Origin: Beijerinckiaceae bacterium
Lineage (GTDB): Bacteria > Pseudomonadota > Alphaproteobacteria > Rhizobiales > Beijerinckiaceae
Length of the DNA stretch: 37,108 bases
Assembly (NCBI GenBank): GCA_947476075.1
Contig: CANJPM010000009.1
Location: 1 to 37,108 of the forward strand
Direction of reading: 5' to 3'
Positions 25,953-34,744 of the stretch are shown here, piece by piece. Positions within the stretch are counted from its first letter, which is position 1; every line of letters starts with the position of its first letter. Below the pieces are notes generated by a model that was not told the DNA's origin, ran no database searches, and worked only from the letters and a program-made list of their open reading frames with translations. The translations under genes were made by a program, and so were the position numbers.

Positions 25953-26524
25953 AGATCGTCCTCCGCCGCCATCGCGAAAAATGCGCCCCCTGATTCGATT
26001 CCGAAAACGCCGTCCCGGCTCTCGCCACGTTCAACCAGCGCCAGAGTTACGGCGCGCGACACAAGCGCCCACAGACCGCCGCGGACCAGCACATAGGGCT
26101 TGAACCCGCCGGACGGGCCGATTTCAAATCGCAGCTGGTGGTCGGGCCCGACGCGCACCTCGTCGTCGACATTGGTCCGCAAAGCCAGAACAGGGCCGGC
26201 CTCCCCCTGCTCCACCCGCATCTCGACCGCCAGAAACGGCGCGTCCTCAACCTCCACCGACACCATTTCAACCGGAGTCACCAGCACGTAGCGGTCGGCG
26301 TCCTTGCGCAGGATGGAGGCGAACAGCTTGACCAATGAGGGGCGCGAAATCACGCTCCCCTGATAAAACCAGGCGCCGTCACGGGCTATTTTCAGGCCGA
26401 TATCGCCGCAAAATGGCGGATTCCACAGGTGCACGGGAGCCGGCCCGCGCTCGGGGAAGCCTTGCTGCGCTTGCGTCAGCCCCTTTACAGCTTGCGCTGC
26501 ATCGCCCCTGTCCATATCCGCCAT
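25949..26524 (-). CDS. DUF1285 protein
   Basis: I choose ATG 26524 (MADMDRGDAAQAVKGLTQ), with TTGGA upstream; a GTG at 26554 would add ten residues. The 191-residue protein matches the DUF1285 pattern: PAPVHLWNPPFCGDIGLKIA, DGAWFYQGSVISRPSLVKLF, then a beta-rich part ILRKDADRYVLVTPVEMVSV and VEDAPFLAVEM. It is cytoplasmic, without signal or membrane segments. Function is unknown. It is the first gene of the operon DUF1285 - Nudix - CCA transferase, an arrangement I recall in many Hyphomicrobiales, and it is divergent from moxR with 140 bases between. Its company suggests a role in nucleotide or RNA metabolism but that is only association. Confidence 0.88.
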   Translation of the reverse strand: MADMDRGDAAQAVKGLTQAQQGFPERGPAPVHLWNPPFCGDIGLKIARDGAWFYQGSVISRPSLVKLFASILRKDADRYVLVTPVEMVSVEVEDAPFLAVEMRVEQGEAGPVLALRTNVDDEVRVGPDHQLRFEIGPSGGFKPYVLVRGGLWALVSRAVTLALVERGESRDGVFGIESGGAFFAMAAEDDL

Positions 26525-26664
26525 ATTTTCCAACCACAAATCGACAAACCGCACATCGGAAGCTCGACATCCATCGACAAGCGCGCGGCGACCTCTAAAC
26601 TGTTACCCCATGAATGTAGCGGGCGCGGCGCCAAACGGAAATGGCGCGCGCTGAAGGAGGCCGA

Positions 26665-27675
26665 ATGAGCGCGATCCAGGATTTCGCCAATACGCAGCTT
26701 GAGGACGACGCCACAAAGCAGGCTGAACGCGCGCTGGAGATGGTCGCCGCCGCCCGCGCCGCCGTGGGCGAGGTCATCTTCGGCCAGAAGCAGGTGGTGG
26801 AGGAGACGCTCGTCACGCTGCTGGCTGGCGGGCACGGTCTCCTTGTGGGCGTTCCGGGTCTGGCTAAAACCAAGCTCGTCGAGACGCTGGGAAACGTGCT
26901 GGGGCTGGATTCGCGGCGCGTGCAATTCACGCCCGATCTGATGCCCGCCGACATTCTGGGATCGGAGATCATGGAGGAAGCCGCCGACGGGCGCCGCGCA
27001 TTCCGTTTCGTGCGCGGTCCAGTCTTTGCGCAATTACTGATGGCCGACGAGATCAACCGCGCGAGCCCGCGCACGCAATCGGCTCTGTTGCAATCGATGC
27101 AGGAATATCACGTCACGGTGGCAGGCGAGCGGCACGATCTGCCGCGCCCGTTCCATGTGCTGGCGACACAAAATCCGCTGGAGCAGGAAGGCACCTATCC
27201 GCTGCCCGAAGCGCAGCTCGATCGCTTTTTGATGCAAATCGACGTGCTCTATCCTGATCGCGCAGCCGAACGGCGCATTCTGCTGGAGACGACAAGCGGC
27301 GATCAGGCGCAACCAAAAGCGGCCATGAGCGCGCACGATCTTGTCGCCATCCAGCAGCTCGTGCGACGATTGCCGGTGGGCGAGCGGATTGTGGAATCCA
27401 TTCTTGACGTGGTGCGCATGGCGCGTCCCGGCGAGGGCGATGCGACGATCACCAAGCATGTCGTATGGGGACCGGGACCGCGCGCCGCCCAGGCATTGAT
27501 GCTGGCTTCAAGAGCGCGCGCTCTGCTCGACGGGCGCCTGTCGCCCTCGCTTGACGACGTGGCCGCGCTCGCTCTGCCGGTTCTGAAACATCGCATGGCG
27601 TTGACGTTCGCCGCGCGCGCAGAAGGCGAAACCATCGCGGGCCTCGTCTCACGCCTTGTCGCGCGGCTGGGTTGA
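26665..27675 (+). CDS. MoxR-family AAA+ ATPase
   Basis: The start is ATG 26665, behind a strong AAGGAGG; product 336 residues. The Walker A motif is GVPGLAKTKLV (near residue 62), Walker B is LLMADEINRA (near 125-132), and sensor 1 lies in FHVLATQNPLEQEGTYPLPE, all typical of MoxR. The lid domain follows with VRRLPVGERIVESILD and WGPGPRAAQALMLASRARAL. MoxR ATPases act as chaperones that insert metals or cofactors or mature complexes, normally together with VWA-domain proteins encoded next to them. Here the next three genes encode a DUF58 protein and two large membrane proteins with VWA-like parts, an arrangement like the Bat operons. It heads a four-gene operon with junctions of 4, -1 and 0 bases. 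Confidence 0.95.
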   Translation: MSAIQDFANTQLEDDATKQAERALEMVAAARAAVGEVIFGQKQVVEETLVTLLAGGHGLLVGVPGLAKTKLVETLGNVLGLDSRRVQFTPDLMPADILGSEIMEEAADGRRAFRFVRGPVFAQLLMADEINRASPRTQSALLQSMQEYHVTVAGERHDLPRPFHVLATQNPLEQEGTYPLPEAQLDRFLMQIDVLYPDRAAERRILLETTSGDQAQPKAAMSAHDLVAIQQLVRRLPVGERIVESILDVVRMARPGEGDATITKHVVWGPGPRAAQALMLASRARALLDGRLSPSLDDVAALALPVLKHRMALTFAARAEGETIAGLVSRLVARLG

Positions 27676-27679
27676 ACCT

Positions 27680-28606
27680 ATGGCCGACGCGCGTCTGCTT
27701 GAACCACACGAGCGCGCTGTCGGCGCATTGCACAGCCATGGCGCGCTGGAGCTGGCGCGCAGGCTGCCAAGCCTTGTGGTGCAGGCCAAAGACGTAGCGG
27801 CAACCGTAATGCACGGCGTGCATGGACGCAGGCGCGCAGGCGTTGGCGAAACCTTCTGGCAATTTCGGCCTTTCACATGGGGCGAATCCACCAATCGGAT
27901 TGATTGGCGCCGCTCCGCGCGCGATGATCGCGTTTATGTGCGCGAACGTGAATGGGAAGCCGCTCATACGGTTTGGATCTGGATGGATCGCTCGCCCTCG
28001 ATGGCGTACATTTCAACGCTGGCGCTGCAATCAAAGCTTGATCGCGCGTTGGCTCTGGGCATGGCGGCGGCTGATTTGCTGGTGCGCGGCGGCGAGCGCG
28101 TCGGCTCGCCAAATCTCACGCGACCTGTTGCGGCGCGCAACATTGTGGACCGCATGGCGGAAGCGATGATCCAGCAAGCTCGGCGCGAGACGGCGCCCGA
28201 AGAGCTGCCGCCGGCGGATGCTTTGGCGCCGCGCGCGCAAGCGGTTCTGCTCGGCGATTTTCTGAGCGACCCCGCAGATATTGAGCGCACGATTCACGGC
28301 ATGGCGAGCCGGGGCGCGCTGGGCCATTTGGTGATGATCGCCGATCCGATTGAAGAGACGTTTCCCTTCCACGGCCACACGGAATTTCTCGATGTCGACA
28401 GCCCGGCGCGGTTGAGCGTGGGAGAGGCCTCCGCCTTTCGCGCCGATTACGTTGGCCGTCTTGGCGCCCATCGCGACCGCGTGCGCGCAATCTGCGCCTC
28501 GCGCGGCTGGAGCTTTGCGCTGCATCGCACCGACAGACCAACGTCGGAAGCCTTGCTTGCGCTACGAATGCGCCTCGAGGGCGCCCAAATGGGAGGCGCT
28601 CGCTGA
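27680..28606 (+). CDS. DUF58 domain protein
   Basis: The start is ATG 27680, four bases after the moxR stop; product 308 residues. The DUF58 core is FRPFTWGESTNRIDWRRSAR followed by the VWA-like strand VWIWMDRSPSMAY, which keeps a D-x-S-x-S type metal site. A SPNLTRPVAARNIVDRMAE stretch and a loop AVLLGDFLSDPADIERTIHG complete the VWA-like fold. There is no transmembrane helix, so this member is cytoplasmic. DUF58 proteins are encoded beside MoxR in many bacteria and are thought to be its adaptor or client. The last base of the TGA is the first base of the next ATG, so translation is linked. Confidence 0.92.
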   Translation: MADARLLEPHERAVGALHSHGALELARRLPSLVVQAKDVAATVMHGVHGRRRAGVGETFWQFRPFTWGESTNRIDWRRSARDDRVYVREREWEAAHTVWIWMDRSPSMAYISTLALQSKLDRALALGMAAADLLVRGGERVGSPNLTRPVAARNIVDRMAEAMIQQARRETAPEELPPADALAPRAQAVLLGDFLSDPADIERTIHGMASRGALGHLVMIADPIEETFPFHGHTEFLDVDSPARLSVGEASAFRADYVGRLGAHRDRVRAICASRGWSFALHRTDRPTSEALLALRMRLEGAQMGGAR

Positions 28607-31419
28607 TGCCTGGTCTCCCGCTTGCTTTTGCCGCGCCGCTTGTTCTGGGCGCGCTTGTTCTGCTCCCTCTTCTGTGGCGCCTGCTGCGCGTGACGCCGCC
28701 GCGCCCGCGCCAGATCGCGTTTCCGCCGCTGCGTTTAATTCTTGATCTCAGCCCGCGCGAACAAACGCCCGCGCGCACGCCGTTGTGGTTATTGCTGCTG
28801 CGCATGGCTTTGGCGGCCGCGATCATTCTGGCTATGGCGGGGCCGATCTGGAATCCGCCCGCCAAAAGCGTGAACGGCTCCGGCCCGCTGCTGGTGGCGC
28901 TCGACAATGGCTGGCCGTCCGCGCTTGATTGGGAGCAGCGCGTCGCGCTCGCCAATGACGCGATTGCAAACGCTGCGCGGCAGGGGCGGCCGGGCGCGGT
29001 GCTGGCGACATCGGAAGGCGCCCGCGACATCACGACCGCCGATCCCGCCCGCATCATGGAGCGATTGCGCGCTTTGAAGCCCGCGCCTTATACGCCAGAC
29101 CGTATGACGACCCTGGCGCCGATCGCCAAATTCACCGCGTCCTACCCCGACGCTGAAGTGTTGTGGATCGCAGATGGATTGGCGATGGGCGAGGCCCGCG
29201 CTTTCGCCGACGGCTTGAAAGAGGCCACCAAAACCGGATCGCTGCGCGTTGTCAGCGGCGCCCGCACGCCAGCGGCCATCGTCTCGTTTGAGAACGCCGC
29301 CTCCGGCCTTGAAGCGCAATTGGCGCGTACCGATTCCCGCGCGCGCGGGGAGGGACTTGTGCGCGCTTACGACCTCAAAGGCCTTTCGATTGGCGAGACG
29401 CGCTTTGACTTTGGCGCCGGGCGAACCACGACAGCCCGCTTCGACATGCCAACGCAATTACGCAACGAGATTGCGCGCATCGAGATTGATCAGGAGCGCA
29501 CAGCGGGCGCCATAGGCCTGCTTGACTCACGCTGGAAGCGGAGGCGCGTCGACATTGTCTCCGGCGTGCCGGTCGATCTTGCGCAGCCCTTGCTTTCGCC
29601 CAGCTATTATCTGACGCGCGCTCTGGCGCCTTTCGCAGACGTGCGCGAGCCGCGCAATGCAAGCGGCGCGCGCGATCCCATCATGGCCGCGCTCGACGAC
29701 CAGCCGTCCATGATCGTGCTGGCCGACGTTGGGGTGGTCGCGGGGCCGGTGAAAGAGCGCCTGACGCGTTTTGTCGAAGACGGCGGCGTGCTGCTGCGCT
29801 TTGCCGGAACGCGGCTTGCCTCATCCAGCGATGATCTCGTGCCGGTGCGGCTGCGGCGCGGCGGACGCGTGCTGGGCGGCGCCTTGTCGTGGGACAATCC
29901 GCGCAAGCTGGCGGCGTTCGAGACAGGCTCACCTTATTACGGTCTCGACATTCGCGAAGAAGTGACTGTGGGACGGCAGGTTCTGGCCGAACCGGAGCCG
30001 GGCCTCGCGGCCAAAACATGGGCGGCGCTCGATGACGGCACGCCGTTGATTACTGCGACCAAACGCGGCAAGGGCGCCATTGTGCTGGTGCACGTCACCG
30101 CCGACACTACATGGTCGAATCTGCCGTTGTCGGGCCTGTTCGTGGACATTCTGCGCCGCACTGTCGCCTTGTCGGCGGAAAGCGCAAAGGGCGAGGCCTC
30201 CGGCACGTCAAACGCGGAAGCATCCGTGCGCGCTCAAACAATGGCGCCGGCGCGCACGCTTGACGGTTTTGGCGCGCTTGGCGATCCGCCCCTCACCGCC
30301 AAGCCGATTGCGCGCGATTTCAACGGACCTGCAAGCGCAGACCATCCGCCCGGATTTTATGGCCCGATGGATTCCATGACCGCCGTCAACACGCTCAAAG
30401 CCGATGCCGATCTTTCCCCAGCCGATTACGCAGCCATGGGGCTAAACGCGCAAGCACTGCAACCTGTCGCGCCGATTGACCTGCGCCCTGCGCTAATCGT
30501 ACTGGCGTTCCTGCTGTTTCTCGCCGATGCTTTGGCCTCGCTCTATGTGGCGGGCGGCCTGCGTTCGCCGGCGCGCGCCAAACGCGCGGCCGCCGGTCTT
30601 GCATTGCTGGCGCTGGCGGGCGCGGCTTTCGCGCTCGCGCCCGGCTCTGCGATTGCACAGGAAGCATCTTCAAACCGGGCCTATGAATCGGCATTGCGCA
30701 CGAGGCTTGCCTATGTCGTCACCGGGGATGGGCGCGTGGATGAGGCCTCCCGTTTGGGCCTTGCAACATTGTCGCGCGCGCTGGCTGCACGCACGGCCTT
30801 GTCGCCGGGCGAGCCTGTGGGCGTTGATCCGGCGCGCGACGAGCTGAGCTTTTATCCACTGATCTATTGGCCCATCGTACCCGAGCGCCCGCAGCCAAAC
30901 GCCGTCGCCGTCAGCCGTATCGGCGCCTTTATGAAAGAGGGCGGCACTATCGTATTCGACACGCGCGACGCATTGAATCAGCGGCCAGGCGGGGCGCCTA
31001 CGCCCGAAACGGCGTGGCTTCGTCAATTGCTGGCGGGAGTGGACGTACCCGAACTTGAGCCTGTGCCGCGTGATCATGTGGTGACGAAAACGTTTTATCT
31101 ACTCGATTCGTTTGTGGGCCGTACCGCAATTGGCCAGACATGGATCGAGGCGCTGCCTGCTGGCGGCGACGATCGCGCGCAACGACCTGCACGGGCCAGC
31201 GACAGCGTGTCGCCCATCGTGATCACGTCCAACGATCTGGCCGTCGCGTGGGCCGCCGACAAAGCAGGACAACCGCTTTATCCGCTCACGCCGGGCACAA
31301 ACCGTCAGCGCGAAATGGCGATACGGGGCGGCGTCAATCTTGTGATGTATACGCTGACCGGGAATTACAAATCCGATCAGGTGCACGTGCGCGATCTTCT
31401 CGAACGGCTGGGGCTGTAA
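28606..31419 (+). CDS. Large membrane protein with BatA-like N-terminus and C-terminal DUF4159 domain
   Basis: A 937-residue protein overlapping the DUF58 stop by one base. The N-terminus has the BatA double-transmembrane pattern: TM1 about 6-28 and TM2 about 58-80, joined by the basic loop RVTPPRPRQIAFPPLRL. Residues 85-600 form a mixed alpha/beta region with GATase-like features (PSMIVLADVGVVAGPVKERL, FVEDGGVLLRFAGTRLA). Two further hydrophobic segments are at about 626-650 and 663-683; the second ends AIAQE like a signal-peptide cut. From about 690 lies the DUF4159 domain (YESALRTRLAYVVTGDGRVD, DELSFYPLIYWPI, FMKEGGTIVFDTRD). The role is unknown; it is presumably the membrane partner of the MoxR ATPase. 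The next gene starts directly after the stop. Confidence 0.88.
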   Translation: MPGLPLAFAAPLVLGALVLLPLLWRLLRVTPPRPRQIAFPPLRLILDLSPREQTPARTPLWLLLLRMALAAAIILAMAGPIWNPPAKSVNGSGPLLVALDNGWPSALDWEQRVALANDAIANAARQGRPGAVLATSEGARDITTADPARIMERLRALKPAPYTPDRMTTLAPIAKFTASYPDAEVLWIADGLAMGEARAFADGLKEATKTGSLRVVSGARTPAAIVSFENAASGLEAQLARTDSRARGEGLVRAYDLKGLSIGETRFDFGAGRTTTARFDMPTQLRNEIARIEIDQERTAGAIGLLDSRWKRRRVDIVSGVPVDLAQPLLSPSYYLTRALAPFADVREPRNASGARDPIMAALDDQPSMIVLADVGVVAGPVKERLTRFVEDGGVLLRFAGTRLASSSDDLVPVRLRRGGRVLGGALSWDNPRKLAAFETGSPYYGLDIREEVTVGRQVLAEPEPGLAAKTWAALDDGTPLITATKRGKGAIVLVHVTADTTWSNLPLSGLFVDILRRTVALSAESAKGEASGTSNAEASVRAQTMAPARTLDGFGALGDPPLTAKPIARDFNGPASADHPPGFYGPMDSMTAVNTLKADADLSPADYAAMGLNAQALQPVAPIDLRPALIVLAFLLFLADALASLYVAGGLRSPARAKRAAAGLALLALAGAAFALAPGSAIAQEASSNRAYESALRTRLAYVVTGDGRVDEASRLGLATLSRALAARTALSPGEPVGVDPARDELSFYPLIYWPIVPERPQPNAVAVSRIGAFMKEGGTIVFDTRDALNQRPGGAPTPETAWLRQLLAGVDVPELEPVPRDHVVTKTFYLLDSFVGRTAIGQTWIEALPAGGDDRAQRPARASDSVSPIVITSNDLAVAWAADKAGQPLYPLTPGTNRQREMAIRGGVNLVMYTLTGNYKSDQVHVRDLLERLGL

Positions 31420-33507
31420 ATGTCCCAGTTCAATATCGCGCTCTCGCCGCTTCTGCCGACGCCCTTGCTGCTCATGCTGGCGTTTGGCGCCGTGATCGTT
31501 GTGGCTTTGAGCTTTTGGACGCGCGCGCGCGGCGCATGGCTGCGCGCTCTCGGCCTCGCACTTATTTTGTTTGCACTCGTCGATCCCGCCCTTGTGCGCG
31601 AAGATCGTCAGCCGTTGAAGGAGATTGTCGCAATCGTCGTTGACCGCAGCGGCAGCCAGACCATTGGCGAGCGCGGCGCGCAGACTGACGCCGCCCGTGC
31701 GCAGGTTGAAAAAGCTCTTGGCGCGCTTGGCGATATTGAAACACGCATTGTGGAGGCAGGCGCCAATGACGCGCAGGCCGATGGCACCCGCCTGTTTGGC
31801 GCGCTCGCCAACGGTCTGGCCGACGTGCCCCCTGAACGCGTCGGCGGCGCTATTTTCATAACGGACGGAATCGTTCACGATGTGCCCGCGCGCGTGGCGG
31901 AACTTGGTTTCAAGGCGCCCGTGCATGCGTTCATCATCGGGCGAGCGGGGGAGCGCGACCGACGCATCGAGCTGATCGAGGCGCCGCGCTTCGGCCTTGT
32001 GGGCAAGGACCAGACGATTGTCGTGCGCGTGCATGACACCGCCGGGCGCAACGATCCCATTGATCTGATCGTGCGCCGCGATGGCGAGCCGGTGGCGCGG
32101 ATGCGCACGCGCTCTGGCGCCCTGGTGCGCGTGGCGGTTCGCATCGAGCATGGCGGACCAAACGTCATCGAGCTGGAAACCCCTGCGCTGGAGGGAGAAC
32201 TCACGCCCATCAACAACAAGGCGGTGGCGACGATTGAGGGCATCCGCGACAAGCTGAAAGTGCTGCTCGTCTCGGGCGAACCCCATTCGGGCGAGCGCAC
32301 GTGGCGCAATTTGCTGAAGGCGGACGCAAACGTAGATCTGGTCCACTTCACCATTTTGCGCCCACCGGAAAAACAGGACGGCACGCCGATCAGCGAACTC
32401 TCATTGATCGCCTTTCCCACCGCCGATCTGTTTGGACGCAAAATTCGGGAATTCGATCTCATTATCTTTGACCGCTATTCAAACCAGACCGTCCTGCCGC
32501 CGGTCTATTTTGAAAACATCGTGCGCTATGTGCGCGAAGGCGGGGCGCTGCTGATCGCCGCCGGCCCTGATTATTCCGGCCCCGACGGCCTGTTCTATTC
32601 GCCGCTTGGCAAGATCGCGCCCGCGCGCCCCGACGGGCGGATTATCGAGCGCCCGTTTCGCGCCAAAGTCAGCGACATCGGCAAGCGTCATCCGGTCACG
32701 CGCGGGCTGCCTGGCGCCGATCAGGATCCGCCGGCATGGAGCGAATGGTTCCGGCAAGTGGGCGCAGATCTCACGCGCGGGCATCCTGTGATGACGGGCG
32801 TTGGAGACAATCCGCTGATTGTGTTGTCACGCGAGGAGAAGGGCCGCGTGACCTTGATGCTGACCGATCAGATGTGGCTTTGGGCGCGCAATTTTCAGGG
32901 CGGCGGGCCGCACCTCGAATTGCTGCGCCGCGTGGCCCATTGGTTGATGAAAGAACCCGAGCTTGAGGAAGAAGCTTTGCGCGCGAGCGCGCGGGGCCAG
33001 GAGATTTCGATTGAGCGCCAGAGCCTGAAACTTGAGACGCCCGCGATCAGCCTGCGCAGCCCCTCAGGCGCGCGACGGAACGTGACGCTGGCGCCCGCAG
33101 AGCCCGGCCTGTCGCGCGCCAGCCTGCGTGTCGAGGAATTGGGGCTCTACACGATCAGCGACGGCGAGCGCACCGCCCTCGTCAACGTCGGCGTCGAAAA
33201 CCCGCGCGAATTCCGCGAAGTCGTCTCAACGCTGGACCGATTGAGGCCGCTGGCGGAAGCCAGTGGCGGCACAATCCGCCGCATCTCCGCTGGCGAGGGC
33301 GATTCCATCGCGCTGCCGCGCTTTGTCGCCATGCGCGAGGGGGTTTCCTTCGGCGGCCAGGATTACGTCGGGATCAAACGCACAGGCGCCAGCGTCGTGA
33401 CAGGCGTTGGAATCGCGCCGCTCGCCGCAGGCTTTCTGGGCCTGCTCGCGCTGATGGGCAGCGTGCTGGCGGGGTGGTTGTGGGAGAGCAGACGGCGGCG
33501 GGTTTAG
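31420..33507 (+). CDS. Membrane protein with VWA-like and GATase-like domains
   Basis: A 695-residue protein starting at the base after the DUF4159 gene stop. TM1 is about 11-31 (LLPTPLLLMLAFGAVIVVAL) and TM2 about 40-58. A VWA-like domain follows: IVAIVVDRSGSQTIG holds the metal-site motif D75-x-S77-x-S79, and GAIFITDGIVHDVPA supplies a later strand. From about residue 278 a class I glutamine-amidotransferase-like domain begins (KLKVLLVSGEPHSGERTWRN, EFDLIIFDRYSNQ, IVRYVREGGALLIAAGPDY), but no catalytic Cys-His-Glu triad is evident, so it is probably not an amidotransferase. A third TM lies near 664-690, ahead of a basic tail. It is the last gene of the MoxR operon, and a repeat element follows. 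Function is unknown. Confidence 0.86.
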   Translation: MSQFNIALSPLLPTPLLLMLAFGAVIVVALSFWTRARGAWLRALGLALILFALVDPALVREDRQPLKEIVAIVVDRSGSQTIGERGAQTDAARAQVEKALGALGDIETRIVEAGANDAQADGTRLFGALANGLADVPPERVGGAIFITDGIVHDVPARVAELGFKAPVHAFIIGRAGERDRRIELIEAPRFGLVGKDQTIVVRVHDTAGRNDPIDLIVRRDGEPVARMRTRSGALVRVAVRIEHGGPNVIELETPALEGELTPINNKAVATIEGIRDKLKVLLVSGEPHSGERTWRNLLKADANVDLVHFTILRPPEKQDGTPISELSLIAFPTADLFGRKIREFDLIIFDRYSNQTVLPPVYFENIVRYVREGGALLIAAGPDYSGPDGLFYSPLGKIAPARPDGRIIERPFRAKVSDIGKRHPVTRGLPGADQDPPAWSEWFRQVGADLTRGHPVMTGVGDNPLIVLSREEKGRVTLMLTDQMWLWARNFQGGGPHLELLRRVAHWLMKEPELEEEALRASARGQEISIERQSLKLETPAISLRSPSGARRNVTLAPAEPGLSRASLRVEELGLYTISDGERTALVNVGVENPREFREVVSTLDRLRPLAEASGGTIRRISAGEGDSIALPRFVAMREGVSFGGQDYVGIKRTGASVVTGVGIAPLAAGFLGLLALMGSVLAGWLWESRRRRV

Positions 33508-33559
33508 CTCATCATCCCGGGATCGCCGGGACCCACGATAGGGATCGAGTAAACAGCAT

Positions 33560-33590
33560 GCCGTGGATGGCGGCCTTCGCCGCCATGACG
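33560..33590. repeat. Dispersed palindromic repeat, copy B
   Basis: It matches copy A (23963-23993) at 28 of 31 bases. The stem ATGGCGGC-CTTC-GCCGCCAT (33567-33586) has eight pairs and the flanks CGT and ACG can extend it. It lies in the 97-base gap between the end of the MoxR operon and the convergent GNAT gene, together with a short CCCGG / CCGGG hairpin near 33519-33533. Confidence 0.8.
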
Positions 33591-33604
33591 TCGAGATTGT
33601 ACCC

Positions 33605-34132
33605 TCAACCCTTGCGGACAATCCCCGCAACGCCCTCGAACGCGCCCTCCGCCAGTTCGCACACCAGCACGCGCGCCGGATCGACCGGGCCGGGCATTGC
33701 AAGGCGTCCGGGCGGGACGCGCTTGAAGCCAAAGCGGCTGTAATAGGGCTCGTCCCCCACCAGCAACACGAGCTTGCCGCCGGCATTGCGGGCGGCGGCC
33801 ATTGAGCGCATGGCCAAAGCCTCGCCAATGCCGCGCGAGCGGAAAGCCGGCTCTACCGTCAGCGGGCCGAGCAACATCAAATCGGAATCGCCGCATTTGA
33901 CCGGCGTCATAATATTGGAGCCCACGAGCAAGGTGCCCACATGCGCCACATAGGACATTGTGAAATCGGGCGCCACGCCCTCGCGCAGGCGATAGGCGGT
34001 GCGCGCGAAGCGTCCCGGCCCAAAGGCGCGCTCGTCGAGTTTCTCGATCTGCGGCAGGTCCGAGGGGTGCAGCGGCCGCAAGCCTAAAGCTGGCAGATCG
34101 GGCGCGTGGGGCAATTTCTCAAGCGGGCTCAT
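33605..34132 (-). CDS. GNAT-family N-acetyltransferase (YhbS-like)
   Basis: The protein has 175 residues. The fold is shown by GLRPLHPSDLPQIEKLDERA, the strand SYVAHVGTLLVGSNIMTPV, then LMLLGPLTVEPAFRSRGIGE, where RSRGIG is the acetyl-CoA pyrophosphate-binding loop, and LVGDEPYYSRFGFKRVPPG, the C-terminal GNAT block typical of YhbS-type proteins. Substrates of this group are mostly unknown small molecules or proteins. The start ATG at 34132 has only a weak ribosome site. It is convergent with the MoxR operon and separated by 38 bases from the Nudix gene upstream on the same strand, so the two may be co-transcribed. Confidence 0.9.
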   Translation of the reverse strand: MSPLEKLPHAPDLPALGLRPLHPSDLPQIEKLDERAFGPGRFARTAYRLREGVAPDFTMSYVAHVGTLLVGSNIMTPVKCGDSDLMLLGPLTVEPAFRSRGIGEALAMRSMAAARNAGGKLVLLVGDEPYYSRFGFKRVPPGRLAMPGPVDPARVLVCELAEGAFEGVAGIVRKG

Positions 34133-34170
34133 GCAGCTTCACTAGTGCCAGATACGCCCTATGGCAAATT

Positions 34171-34653
34171 TCACCAACAGGACGACGCCGGGACCCCGTC
34201 GAGCGCCTCGGCCAGGCGCGCCAGCGTCGCCCGGGTCACGCCCTGAGGCAGGGCGTGACGGGAGAAAAAGGCGGCTTCCAGAATTTCGCGGTCAGGCGCG
34301 CGCACGCCCAGCACCTCGAAATCGCGCATCACATAGACAGCTACATGATCGCGCGGCGAGGCCGCCTGGTTGAAATACATCCCGTGCAGGCGCGCGGGCG
34401 AGCGCATCCGCACGGCGCACTCTTCCTCGACCTCGCGCGCCAGCGCCTCGAGCATCGACTCGCCCGCCTCCACGCCCCCGCCGGGCAGGTGCCAGCCCGA
34501 GATATAAGTGTGACGCACCAGCAGAATGCGGTCGTCAGCATCCGCCACGATGGCGCGCACTCCAAGCGTCATCGGCCGCGCAAAACGGAAGTAAATGTGT
34601 ATCAACCGCGCGCTGATCCGCTCAAATCGCATCAAAACATCTTTCAGAGCCAT
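34171..34653 (-). CDS. Nudix hydrolase with variant box
   Basis: A 160-residue Nudix protein. After an aromatic head (VLMRFERISARLIHIYFRFA) the core begins TLGVRAIVADADDRILLVRH. The Nudix box is GGVEAGESMLEALAREVEEE, continuing CAV, where the consensus Gly near the end is Ala; the R-E-x-x-E-E catalytic core is intact. Then come RLHGMYFNQAASPRDHVAVY and a C-terminal helix. Substrates of this type are nucleoside diphosphate derivatives. There is no signal peptide. It is divergent from mbfA; the intergenic region carries the Irr-type palindrome, which is 92 bases from this start and could in principle also affect this gene. Confidence 0.9.
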   Translation of the reverse strand: MALKDVLMRFERISARLIHIYFRFARPMTLGVRAIVADADDRILLVRHTYISGWHLPGGGVEAGESMLEALAREVEEECAVRMRSPARLHGMYFNQAASPRDHVAVYVMRDFEVLGVRAPDREILEAAFFSRHALPQGVTRATLARLAEALDGVPASSCW

Positions 34654-34744
34654 TTCATCCCGGCTAGACCTGCTCCTGAAACGGGTCTGCGGTCAAACGG
34701 CGAGAATAGCTCGACCGCAGGGGTGGAAATCCGCCTCTTGCCGC

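Noticed and set aside
31099-32346. Minus-strand frame of about 415 codons across the two large MoxR-operon genes
   Set aside because: It is antisense to conserved membrane and VWA-like regions and shows no domain or ribosome site.
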